Positions 52,545-60,796 of a DNA stretch of 64,000 nucleotides are shown in pieces (within the stretch, counting starts at the first letter, position 1; each line of letters begins with the position of its first letter). The stretch is from Candidatus Eremiobacter antarcticus (GTDB lineage: Bacteria > Vulcanimicrobiota > Vulcanimicrobiia > Eremiobacterales > Eremiobacteraceae). The DNA lies in assembly GCA_003244105.1 (NCBI GenBank), contig QHBK01000006.1:62001-126000 (forward strand). Reading direction: 5' to 3'. The position numbers were made by a program, and so were the translations under genes. Below the pieces are notes generated by a model. The model was not told the origin of the DNA. It made no database searches and saw only the letters and a program-made list of their open reading frames with translations.

Positions 52545-53909
52545 GTGAAGCAAAAACCGATTCCTCGAAACGACGACGCCTCGCTGCGCAGCGAAGCGCA
52601 GCAGGGTGCCGCGCAGGCCACAGCGCTGCTGTCGACGCAAGTGCTCGATGCCACGACGGCCCGAGACTACTTGCGTGCAAATGCAAAGCCGCCCCACGAG
52701 TGGCGCGTCGGCCTCGAGTTTGAGGTCATCGGGTTTGATTCGCTCTCGCAACAGCGAATCGATCAGCGGCAGGTCGCCGCATTGCTGGCCGCATTTGCAC
52801 GCTGCGGCGGCGTGCCCCAGCGCGAGGGCGAACGCGTCGTGGCCATGCGCATGCCATACGGCGACATCACGCTCGAGCCAGGCGGGCAGATCGAGCTCTC
52901 TGCGTTGCCGCACCATCATCTCGCCGGCGTAGCGACGGCGCTGCACATGTTCCTGGATCAGTTGGCTGAGTTCGGGAGCGAGCTTCGCATGGAGTTCACC
53001 GCCCTTGGTTTTGATCCGCTGCGCCGCCTCGACGAGCAGTTCTGGATCGCCAAGCGGCGTTACGAGATCATGCGGCCCTACCTGCGCAGACAAGGCGGGC
53101 ACGCATGGGATATGATGACCCGCACGGCGGCGTTGCAGATCAGCGTGGACTACGGCGATGAGGAAGATATGGCGCGCAAGTACGTGCTGGGCAACCGGCT
53201 GGGTCCTATCGTCGCCGCCATGTTCGCCAACTCACCGTTCGCTGATGGACGCGTCACCGGGTTGAAGTCCACGCGCTACGCGTCGTGGCTGGATACCGAC
53301 GAACATCGCACGGGGCCCGGGTTCGGGACCTGCGAGGAAACCTTCGACCTGGACGCCTATCTGGCCGCAGTGTTGGATGTGCCGCTCCTCTTTTTGAACC
53401 GGAAAGGATCGCTGCAGGACGTCGCCGGCAAACGGCTGCGCGATATTGACGGGGCGGCCGCGCACGACTTTCCGGACCTCTTGAGCATGATCTTCACCGA
53501 GGCGCGCATCCGTCAATACGTCGAGATGCGCAGTGCCGACAGCGGCGGCTTCGAAAGCGCGCTCGCTTTGAGCGCTCTGTGGAAGGGATTGCTGTACGAT
53601 CCGGCAGCTCTACGCGCCGCGCTTCAGGCAGCCCCTCGTTTAGATCCCTCGGCCTTTCGAGCGTTGCAAATGGCCGTCGCGCGCGATGCGCTGGCAGCGG
53701 TGGCTGAAGGGGTCGCCGTTCTCGACGTCGCGCGCGAAGTGCTCGCGCTGGCGCGCGCGGGGTTGGAGCGCATCGCGCCGGATGAGGCCCAACATCTGGA
53801 CGCGCTGAGTCAGCGCGTCATTATCGACGGGTTGGCCCCAGCGGATATTCTTCTCAGAGACTCGGGCGCCGATGCCCGGCGCGCCACGCGACTGAGCCGG
53901 GTGGCATAG
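52545..53909 (+). CDS. glutamate-cysteine ligase (EgtA/GshA, GCS2-type)
   Basis: 454 aa from GTG 52545, only 13 bases from the divergent egtB start. EWRVGLEFEVIGFDS is the nucleotide/metal-binding Glu strand, ITLEPGGQIELSALPHHHL the substrate-binding core, and RYEIMRPYLRRQGGHAWDMM and TAALQISVDYGDEEDM follow as in alpha-proteobacterial/plant GCL and EgtA. It makes gamma-glutamylcysteine, the thiol donor for type I EgtB or the precursor of glutathione. No glutathione synthetase of the usual type is nearby. Confidence 0.87.
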   Translation: MKQKPIPRNDDASLRSEAQQGAAQATALLSTQVLDATTARDYLRANAKPPHEWRVGLEFEVIGFDSLSQQRIDQRQVAALLAAFARCGGVPQREGERVVAMRMPYGDITLEPGGQIELSALPHHHLAGVATALHMFLDQLAEFGSELRMEFTALGFDPLRRLDEQFWIAKRRYEIMRPYLRRQGGHAWDMMTRTAALQISVDYGDEEDMARKYVLGNRLGPIVAAMFANSPFADGRVTGLKSTRYASWLDTDEHRTGPGFGTCEETFDLDAYLAAVLDVPLLFLNRKGSLQDVAGKRLRDIDGAAAHDFPDLLSMIFTEARIRQYVEMRSADSGGFESALALSALWKGLLYDPAALRAALQAAPRLDPSAFRALQMAVARDALAAVAEGVAVLDVAREVLALARAGLERIAPDEAQHLDALSQRVIIDGLAPADILLRDSGADARRATRLSRVA

Positions 53910-53918
53910 TCCCGCTCG

Positions 53919-54638
53919 TCACTGAATCTTACCCAGGAGAAATGGCGTCGTCGTGGGCTTACGCGAGCCGCCGGCCGGCTCGACCGTCACGGCGACGATC
54001 AATCCCTTGCGCGGCGCGACTGGAATCACGACGCTGCCTTCGCCGCGCGAGTCGGGCAAGAACGTCGGCTCGGGGGTCGGCGATGCACCGGGCGCGATGA
54101 CCCACGTCTGATACGTCTTGCCGCGCGGCAGCGGGCCGAGCCCGTGCATGGCAAACGTCATCGATTTCGACGGCGATGCGCTGATGGTGCCTTTGGCGTG
54201 GCAGCGCGAGCCCAGCTTCGGCGCGCACGCGGCCGTCCATGTCAGGATGGTGGCGTTCGACGCTGCTGGGGTCGGTGCAGCGGCGATTGGCGTCGTGGTG
54301 GTGGGAGTGGACAAGTAGGCGCCGACGCCGACCAAGATCGCCGCGGCCGTTGCGAGCGCGACGAACAACCGCCGCCTCAGCAGCACGACGTTCGACGGCG
54401 CGGTGCGAGCAGGCAGCGCTGCGAGCACTCGAGCGCGCAGCGCAGCAGGCGGCGCTTCGGCCGCGGAGAGCGCAAGAGCGCTCGCTCCTGCGCGCGCGAC
54501 CTGGTATTCGTTCTGGCAGATCGCGCACTCCGGCAGATGAGCGCGGATCAAGCGCCACTCGTCCCCACCCTGCTCCAGCGCTTCGATCGCGTAGAGCGAG
54601 GCTAAGTCGAGCATCGTCTCGTCGTGCACGGTGCTCAT
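53919..54638 (-). CDS. anti-sigma factor, zinc-finger and RskA-like
   Basis: 239 aa from ATG 54638, which overlaps the sigma gene stop (ATGA). The N-terminal anti-sigma zinc site is HLPECAICQNEY (HxxxCxxC). A membrane helix (LFVALATAAAILVGVGAYLS) follows near residue 110, and the C-terminal domain (TYQTWVIAPGASPTPEPTFL, VAVTVEPAGGS) is the RskA type found outside the membrane. It should hold the adjacent ECF sigma factor at the membrane until an envelope signal releases it. Confidence 0.88.
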   Translation of the reverse strand: MSTVHDETMLDLASLYAIEALEQGGDEWRLIRAHLPECAICQNEYQVARAGASALALSAAEAPPAALRARVLAALPARTAPSNVVLLRRRLFVALATAAAILVGVGAYLSTPTTTTPIAAAPTPAASNATILTWTAACAPKLGSRCHAKGTISASPSKSMTFAMHGLGPLPRGKTYQTWVIAPGASPTPEPTFLPDSRGEGSVVIPVAPRKGLIVAVTVEPAGGSRKPTTTPFLLGKIQ

Positions 54639-55171
54639 GTCGCTACCGTCCGGTGCAGCGCTTCCCAAAGCTGGCGCAAACCGCTGCGGATCCTGCTCTT
54701 AACCGTGCCGAGCGGCGCGCCCATTCGTTCGGCCACCTCGCGGTATGAAAGCCCTTGGAAGTATGCTTGCTCGATCGCCTCGCGCTGATCAGCGGGCAAC
54801 GCCTTGACCGCTTCCACAATCGCGCCGGCCCGGACGCGTTCGAACACCTCATCTTCCAACACGTTGTCGGAAGGCATGTCGGTGGGCATCTCGGGTTCGC
54901 GCCTGCGCACCGCGGCGCTGCGCACGATGTCCAATGAAGCGTTGCGCGCGACGCGCGCTATCCAGCCCCCGAAATTGCCGCCCGCGAATGAGTACGGCTT
55001 GGCCCAGAGCTGCGTGAAGACCGACTGGGTGACGTCTTCTGCGGCGGCCGGATCTCCAAGGATGCGCTTGCAGATGCCATAGACCAGAGCCGCATGGCGG
55101 TCATAGATCGCCGTGAATGCTGAGGCGTCTCCCTGCGCCATCTGGGTCATCAACCTTGTATCATCGCTCAC
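54635..55171 (-). CDS. ECF RNA polymerase sigma factor (SigK/RskA-associated type)
   Basis: 178 aa from GTG 55171. Region 2 includes FTAIYDRHAALVYGICKRIL, AAEDVTQSVFTQLWAKPYSF and GWIARVARNASLDIVRSAAV; region 4 is LPADQREAIEQAYFQGLSYR with EVAERMGAPLGTVKSRIRSG. It is cotranscribed with its anti-sigma factor. Divergent from it, across 269 bases, are the NicO-DUF4331-TPR genes, which are the obvious candidate targets. Confidence 0.92.
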   Translation of the reverse strand: MSDDTRLMTQMAQGDASAFTAIYDRHAALVYGICKRILGDPAAAEDVTQSVFTQLWAKPYSFAGGNFGGWIARVARNASLDIVRSAAVRRREPEMPTDMPSDNVLEDEVFERVRAGAIVEAVKALPADQREAIEQAYFQGLSYREVAERMGAPLGTVKSRIRSGLRQLWEALHRTVAT

Positions 55172-55440
55172 GGCTCCGCGCGTTTCGTTCGCTTGAGAAA
55201 GGATGCCTTGCCATTCCTTATCTTCACTCGACCTCAGGCCCTCAAGTGGAGAACGAACGGGCGCTCATTTCGGCTCGTCCCTTCTGCCCCAGGAAGTTTC
55301 AAGGCCGAACGGACGTCCTTTTCGGGTCGCGCGTCATCCGAACGCCGGGCTGTGCCGTTACATTCCAGACTCCGACTCTGTGAGGGATCGTTATTCTAAG
55401 TCTGCAGCGGCGCTTTTTCAATGGACTCCACATCGCTATT

Positions 55441-56931
55441 GTGGCGAGCGTGCTGACCGCTGTCGTGCTGGGCAGTGCATCGATAGCGGCCGCGCACCCT
55501 CTCGGCAATTTCACCATCAACCGGCTTGCCAAGGTTCGCATACTCGACCATCGCATCGCGGTCCACTACGTACTCGATTTCGCCGAGATTCCGGCGTTCC
55601 AGATCATGCGGGCGCAGGGCGCGTCGAACGGGTCCGAAGGCAGGCTGAACGAGTGGGCGCAGGCGGAGCGGCGGATAGTCGAGGCCGGCTTGACCATTAC
55701 AGCCGCCGGCAATCCGGTCGCCTTGACGCCGCAAACAGCCAAAGTCTCGACTCGGCCCGGTGCCGGCGGCTTGCCGACCCTGTATTGGACGGCGGATTTC
55801 CAAGGGCGACTGCCTGACGCAGGCTCAGCGGTCGTTCGCATCTCCGACGCGACATACGGGGAGCGCATCGGCTGGAAGGATATCGCCGTCGCTCCCGCCC
55901 GCGAGCCGACCGACGATTTGCGCCGCTACCCCAACGAGCTGCTCGCGTCGCCGCGCGACGTTCGCGCCGTCGACGTGAATCTCTCCGCGCGCGGCACCAT
56001 CGTATCGGCGCTGCCGATCGCACAAGCGACGGCAGCCGTCAAGCCAGCGTCGCAGATCCGCAGCAATGCGCTATCAGACTTGGTAGCGCGAGGCTCGAGC
56101 AAGCCGCTCTGGGTGTTGATCACGATACTGCTGGCCGTGTGTTTGGGTGCGCTTCATGCGTTGGAACCCGGCCACGGAAAGACGCTGCTGGCGGTTTCAC
56201 TCGTTGGAGCGCGCGCCACCACGAAGCAGGCGATCTGGCTCGCGGTAGCGTTGACGATCTCGCACACCGCAGGCGTCATCGCGCTGGGCGTTGCCATGCT
56301 CCTCGCGGCCAAATGGATCGTGCCGGAAGACATCTATCCCTGGGTCACCGCGATCTCAGGCGTCGCCGTGGCCTTCATCGGTGCACGAGCGCTGGCGCGC
56401 TTTTTCCACGCCCACGGTTCGGCTTATCACGATTCTCATTCTGGCGCTGAGACGCACGGCCACGCACATCCGCACGCGGAGGTTCCCACCGGTCAAGCCA
56501 TCTCATTTCGCAACGTCCTGGTGCTCGCCATGGGCGGAAACGTCGCGCCGTGCCCCGCTGCGCTGGTCGTCTTGCTGACGGCCTTGACCCTGCACCGGGT
56601 CGGCTACGGGCTGCTCGTGATCGTCGCGTTCAGCGTGGGGCTTGCAGCGGTCCTCACGGGGCTGGGCATCGCCTTCGTCCGTGGTGCCACGTGGCTCGCA
56701 GCCCAGCCGCGTTTGCAGCGCCTCGTCAGGTTTGGGCCCCTGCTGTCGGGTTGCGCCATCGCGCTGATCGGCGCGATCATGCTCGGTCAAGGGCTGGGCG
56801 CGGGAGCGCTGCATGCCCCGGCAGCAGCGGTGACATGTTTAGCGCTGCTCGCCATCGCGGGCTACGCGGCACGCGGCGGCCATGCGCACGCACACCTCAC
56901 GCACGTCCACCAGCCGCACGCGGTTCGCTAA
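55441..56931 (+). CDS. NicO-family nickel/cobalt transporter with N-terminal envelope domain
   Basis: 496 aa as drawn from GTG 55441. A signal sequence (VASVLTAVVLGSASIAAA) is followed by an outside domain starting HPLGNFTINRLAKVRI that covers ~200 residues. Then come six or so helices with NicO signatures: GALHALEPGHGKTLLAVSLV and LAMGGNVAPCPAALVVLLTA. His-rich stretches lie in a loop (HDSHSGAETHGHAHPHAE) and at the tail (GGHAHAHLTHVHQPH). Codons just upstream, back to a CTG at 55402, would add LQRRFFNGLHI and give a better basic n-region, so the start is uncertain. Confidence 0.85.
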   Translation: MASVLTAVVLGSASIAAAHPLGNFTINRLAKVRILDHRIAVHYVLDFAEIPAFQIMRAQGASNGSEGRLNEWAQAERRIVEAGLTITAAGNPVALTPQTAKVSTRPGAGGLPTLYWTADFQGRLPDAGSAVVRISDATYGERIGWKDIAVAPAREPTDDLRRYPNELLASPRDVRAVDVNLSARGTIVSALPIAQATAAVKPASQIRSNALSDLVARGSSKPLWVLITILLAVCLGALHALEPGHGKTLLAVSLVGARATTKQAIWLAVALTISHTAGVIALGVAMLLAAKWIVPEDIYPWVTAISGVAVAFIGARALARFFHAHGSAYHDSHSGAETHGHAHPHAEVPTGQAISFRNVLVLAMGGNVAPCPAALVVLLTALTLHRVGYGLLVIVAFSVGLAAVLTGLGIAFVRGATWLAAQPRLQRLVRFGPLLSGCAIALIGAIMLGQGLGAGALHAPAAAVTCLALLAIAGYAARGGHAHAHLTHVHQPHAVR

Positions 56932-56946
56932 AGGCGAGGAGAACAG

Positions 56947-57756
56947 ATGATCGCATCAGTCACGGACGCAGGTTTGGGAGTGACCGCATTCACCGTCTTC
57001 ACGCTGGGTTTGCGCCACGGCGCCGATCCCGACCATCTGGCGGCCATCGACAACCTGACGCGCAACTCGCTTACGCTCAAACGACGGCTGAGCCGTTTCG
57101 TCGGCACGTTGTTCGCGGGCGGTCATTCGATCATGGTGCTCTCCATTGCGGCGCTCGCCGGATTGCTCGGCGGCAGGCTCGCGTCCCACGGCGCGCTCTT
57201 GGAAATGGCCGGCACGTGGGTGAGCATCTTCACCTTGTTCCTGATCGCTGCGCTCAACGTCCGCCAGCTGCGCTCCAAAAGCCAAAGCGGCGTGGCGGGT
57301 TTCAAGAGCGCGATGCTGCCGAAGGTGCTGCGCGCGTCGACCAGTCCGCTTGCGGCCATTCCCATTGGTTTGCTGTTCGGGCTGGGTTTCGATACCTCGA
57401 GTCAGGTCGCCACGTATGCTCTCGCCTTCACTAACGGCGGCGGTGTTGTGCTCGCGCTGCTCATCGGGCTCGTCTTCTCGCTGGGCATGGCGGTCACAGA
57501 TACCCTGGACAGCCTGCTCGTCTACCGGCTCTGCACGAGGCATCCACTCGAGCTCGTGCGAGCGACGCGCATCTGGATCATCGCCGTGACGTCACTTGCG
57601 TTGCTGGTGGCGACGTTTGAGCTGGCGCAAGCCCTTGGGTGGAAGTCGCCCGTTCCCGACCTCGCGGTCAGCGCAGCCCTCGTGTTGACCCTCTTGACAG
57701 TTTTTGCGTGGACGTGCGCTGCCGCCGGTCGACGGACCGAGAGCGCAGTGATCTGA
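56947..57756 (+). CDS. NiCoT-like nickel/cobalt permease (HoxN/NixA-related)
   Basis: 269 aa membrane protein starting 15 bases after the NicO gene. NiCoT landmarks are LGLRHGADPDHLAAIDNLTR (the HxxADxDH metal motif), TLFAGGHSIMVLSIAALAG, LLFGLGFDTSSQVATYALAF and GMAVTDTLDSLL. About seven helices are visible. The two metal permeases are from different branches, so they may pair or have different substrates. The specific metal and direction are not proven. Confidence 0.85.
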   Translation: MIASVTDAGLGVTAFTVFTLGLRHGADPDHLAAIDNLTRNSLTLKRRLSRFVGTLFAGGHSIMVLSIAALAGLLGGRLASHGALLEMAGTWVSIFTLFLIAALNVRQLRSKSQSGVAGFKSAMLPKVLRASTSPLAAIPIGLLFGLGFDTSSQVATYALAFTNGGGVVLALLIGLVFSLGMAVTDTLDSLLVYRLCTRHPLELVRATRIWIIAVTSLALLVATFELAQALGWKSPVPDLAVSAALVLTLLTVFAWTCAAAGRRTESAVI

Positions 57757-57814
57757 CGCGCAAAATTTACCCACACCATGCGGGCATGAGCTCGCATTCC
57801 ATGGAGGAGACCAC

Positions 57815-58603
57815 ATGACTGGAAACAGGCTGCGGGCCGCCGGCGGGGCAGCGATCGTCGCTGCGCTCGCGGGCGTCCTGTTCTTCTACAGCGCGCACCC
57901 AGTGCGCGGATCGGACCATCAAGACTCTCCGACCGTCGTCAACCGTGTCGGCGCCGACATCAGCGACGTCTACATGTTTCCGCCGAACAACGCCAACCGC
58001 GACCGCGATGTGGTGCTCGTCATGAACGTGCACCCGATCATCACGCACGCGCAGCTGGGCACGACGTTTTTCGATCCCGCTGTCATGTACCAGCTCAAGA
58101 TCGCGCACGGCGGCAGCACGGTCGAGGATCAAGTCATCCAATTCAAAGCGGGAAACCCCGGAGCGAACCAGAGCATCACGCTCTACGGCCCGGGCAAGCC
58201 GAACGTCACCGGCACGCAATCGGTGTTCATCGCGCCGACCGGCACTGCGACCATCGACAGTCCGGCGACTCTGCCGAACGGGATCCAGTTCTTTGCAGGG
58301 CACCGGGCCGACCCGTTTTTCTTCGACTTGTCGCAGTTCTTCAAGATCATTCCGGACCGCAACGCCGGTTTCCACAACCCTGGACCGCCGCCGCCCCCGA
58401 CCGCCGGCACCTTCCGTGGCTTCTCGAGCGCCTTCAATTCGCTGCACGGCGTCAGCTGCGACACGAGCGCCTCGAATGAGTTCCTCTCCAGCAACGGGCT
58501 GAACGTGCTGACGCTCGTCGTGGAATTGCCGCGCAGCATGCTCACCACTTCGTCGCCGTTGATCCACGTCTGGGCGACCACCAGCACGACAACCGGAAAC
58601 TAG
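57815..58603 (+). CDS. DUF4331-family secreted protein
   Basis: 262 aa with GGAGGAGA before ATG 57815. A signal or anchor (GAAIVAALAGVLFFYSAHPV) leads to SDHQDSPTVVNRVGADISDV and YMFPPNNANRDRDVVLVMNV, the DUF4331 signature, then TTFFDPAVMYQLKIAH and FAGHRADPFFFDLSQFF. The domain is usually outside the cell, and its function is unknown. It lies between metal permeases and a related lipoprotein, so envelope metal handling is a reasonable guess. Confidence 0.85.
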   Translation: MTGNRLRAAGGAAIVAALAGVLFFYSAHPVRGSDHQDSPTVVNRVGADISDVYMFPPNNANRDRDVVLVMNVHPIITHAQLGTTFFDPAVMYQLKIAHGGSTVEDQVIQFKAGNPGANQSITLYGPGKPNVTGTQSVFIAPTGTATIDSPATLPNGIQFFAGHRADPFFFDLSQFFKIIPDRNAGFHNPGPPPPPTAGTFRGFSSAFNSLHGVSCDTSASNEFLSSNGLNVLTLVVELPRSMLTTSSPLIHVWATTSTTTGN

Positions 58604-58617
58604 GAGGATTGACATTC

Positions 58618-59199
58618 ATGCGTATAACCAAAGCCTTTAGCATAGCCATCGGGCTGGCCGCGGCGGCCGGCATCGCCGGTTGCGGCTCGAGCTCGATTCC
58701 CATCGGCAGGACACCCGTCTATCAGCAGATCGAACGCTTGTCCAGACCGGCCGTCAAAGAGGCCTTCGAAGCGTTCAACGACCACGACATCACGAATCGC
58801 AGCAATCCCTACAACAAGACGACCGATGCGCAGCTCGCAAACGAGATCTTGAGCTTCGCGGGGCCAGGCGGCGTCGCCAACCGTTCCCAAGCCATCGCGC
58901 AGACCTTGCAGAGCATCCTCATCCCCGACGAGATGACCGCTGATCTTTCCAAAACCGGCACCCTGGGGTCGTACCTAGGCGTCGAAACGGGCGGAGTCAC
59001 GGGCAGCCTTTTCGGTGGAAGAAAGCTCTCGGACGACGTCATCGACATCGATCTCGGAGCCATCTTCGGTCCGACGATCCCGGCAGTCGTGCCGAGCGTG
59101 CCGGATGATGGCCACGAGTCGTGGTGCCTGACAACCGACAACGTCAGCTACGCCGGCGGCGCCAACACGACGTTCCCGTACCTCGACGCTCCTCGATAA
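58618..59199 (+). CDS. lipoprotein, partner of the DUF4331 protein
   Basis: 193 aa from ATG 58618, 14 bases after the DUF4331 gene and preceded by AGGAGG. The lipobox is GIAGC after a clear signal sequence. The mature part starts with IPIGRTPVYQQIERLSRPAV and KEAFEAFNDHDITNRSNPYN, which look like the C-terminal part of longer DUF4331 proteins. The family may thus be split into two exported polypeptides here. Confidence 0.75.
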   Translation: MRITKAFSIAIGLAAAAGIAGCGSSSIPIGRTPVYQQIERLSRPAVKEAFEAFNDHDITNRSNPYNKTTDAQLANEILSFAGPGGVANRSQAIAQTLQSILIPDEMTADLSKTGTLGSYLGVETGGVTGSLFGGRKLSDDVIDIDLGAIFGPTIPAVVPSVPDDGHESWCLTTDNVSYAGGANTTFPYLDAPR

Positions 59200-59217
59200 A
59201 GCGGGCTGACGAAAGCC

Positions 59218-60591
59218 ATGCTGATGAGCCGCCGCACGGTCTGGGTCGCAGCGCTCTGCGCGCTCGCGGCCCTCATCGTGTGGCCCTGGTTCATCGAGCG
59301 GCGCATGACGCTCGAGGCGCAAGCCGCGCTGCCCACCCCTGCGCCGGTCATCGCGGACTATGCGAGCCGGGAACAAGTGGTGAGTTTTTACGAGCGCGAC
59401 GCCCGGCGGCACCCCGATGATCAGATCATCGCCCGGCTGCTCGCGACCCAATACCTGCAGCGCTTCCGCGAACGAAACGACGTCGGCGACTTGCTGCGAG
59501 CGCAAGCCCAGGCTCAGCACTCGCTCGCCTTGCAGCCTCGCAACAACATCGGCGCGGACATGACGATGACATCGGCGCTGCTCTCCCTGCATCAGTTCCG
59601 GTCAGCGCTGCGCTACGTACACGAAGCGGAACAGATCGAGCCGTGGAACCCGGCGCCGACAGCGCAAGAGATCTCCCTGCAAACGGAGTTGGGCCGGTAC
59701 GACGTCGCAGACAAGCTCCTGCGTCATCCTCCGCCCGGCATGCGGCGCAACGATGTTTGGGACGGCGCCCAGGCGCGCTACGACGAGATCACGGGCGGCC
59801 TCGCGCATGCTCGCCGGCTGATCGATAGGGCTATGGCCGATGCCGACGCCGTCATGGACAATCCCGCCGAGACGCGCGCCTGGTACCACATGCGATCCGG
59901 CGAGCTGGCATTCAGCGCGGGCGACTACCTGACGGCAGAGCAGCGTTTCAACGAGGCCCTCGCCATCTTTCCGTCCGACGCGAAAGCGCTCAGCGGCCTT
60001 GCCCGGTTGGCGTGGGCAAATCGTCGCTGGCCTGAAGCATTGCGCTTCGCCGCGCGCGCAGCGGAGCTGCTGCCGACGCCCGAGACGCTCGGGTATGAAG
60101 CCGATGCGCAACGAGCTCTCGGAGATCCCGGCGCGGCGGCGCAGACCGAGGATTTGATCGGCGCGGTCGAGCGCGTCGGCAACGCGCGCGGCATCAACGA
60201 CCGCGCGCTCGCGGTGTACTACGCGGAGCATCGCGAACATCTCGCCGACGCGCTGCGAATCGCTCGCCGCGACCTGGCCGCGCGCGACGACATATACGCC
60301 GAAGATACGCTGGCGTGGGTTTTGGGGGCGAACGGGCGCTGGGCCGAGGCACGCAAATACGCGCGCGAGGCGACGCGTTTCGACACCGAAGACGCGCGGC
60401 TGCAATTCCACGCGGGCATCATCGCGCTGCGAAACGACGATGTTGAAGAAGGCCGCCGCCGTCTGGGGTTCGCGCTGCGGTTGAGCCCGCATTTCCATCC
60501 CGACTACGCTGACCAGGCAAAGCGAGCGCTTGCTGAGCTCGCTGGAGCAGATGGGTCAAAGACGGCCCTCAGCGGCGATAAATGGCACTAA
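59218..60591 (+). CDS. TPR-repeat protein, membrane-anchored
   Basis: 457 aa. One N-terminal membrane helix (TVWVAALCALAALIVWPWFI) is followed by TPR-like helices: AQHSLALQPRNN, FRSALRYVHEAEQIEPWNP, ELAFSAGDYLTAEQRFNEAL and EGRRRLGFALRLSPHFHPDY. It is the last gene of the run starting with NicO. A TPR partner next to DUF4331 and nickel-type permeases points to an envelope complex, not an enzyme. Confidence 0.85.
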   Translation: MLMSRRTVWVAALCALAALIVWPWFIERRMTLEAQAALPTPAPVIADYASREQVVSFYERDARRHPDDQIIARLLATQYLQRFRERNDVGDLLRAQAQAQHSLALQPRNNIGADMTMTSALLSLHQFRSALRYVHEAEQIEPWNPAPTAQEISLQTELGRYDVADKLLRHPPPGMRRNDVWDGAQARYDEITGGLAHARRLIDRAMADADAVMDNPAETRAWYHMRSGELAFSAGDYLTAEQRFNEALAIFPSDAKALSGLARLAWANRRWPEALRFAARAAELLPTPETLGYEADAQRALGDPGAAAQTEDLIGAVERVGNARGINDRALAVYYAEHREHLADALRIARRDLAARDDIYAEDTLAWVLGANGRWAEARKYAREATRFDTEDARLQFHAGIIALRNDDVEEGRRRLGFALRLSPHFHPDYADQAKRALAELAGADGSKTALSGDKWH

Positions 60592-60796
60592 ACCAGGCCT
60601 AAAGTTCCTCACGCAAGCGCTCAATGCCCGATGACACCGTCCCTCGGCAACGCGGATGAGTGAACGCCGGCCGTCGAATACGTGAGAACCCTTGCGGGCA
60701 AAAGCACCGTCAGCCGACGGCCCAAGCTTTAGTCCCGCAACTTTAGCCGCCTGAAACCCCGCCCCGGGTAGTACAAGAAAGCGCAATAGGTTCCCC
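60592..60796. other. 205-base intergenic region with possible RNA structure
   Basis: No open frame fits. It contains short stems such as CCGTC-AGCC-GACGG (60707-60720) and CCC-TTGC-GGG (60689-60698), and three CTAAAG/CTTTAG hexamers near 60598, 60727 and 60741. No known riboswitch consensus (c-di-GMP, SAM, TPP, cobalamin) was found. It could be a leader of the M16 peptidase gene or a small RNA. Confidence 0.4.

Noticed and set aside
60592-60796. c-di-GMP, TPP or SAM riboswitch
   Set aside because: The conserved core sequences of these classes are absent on both strands.
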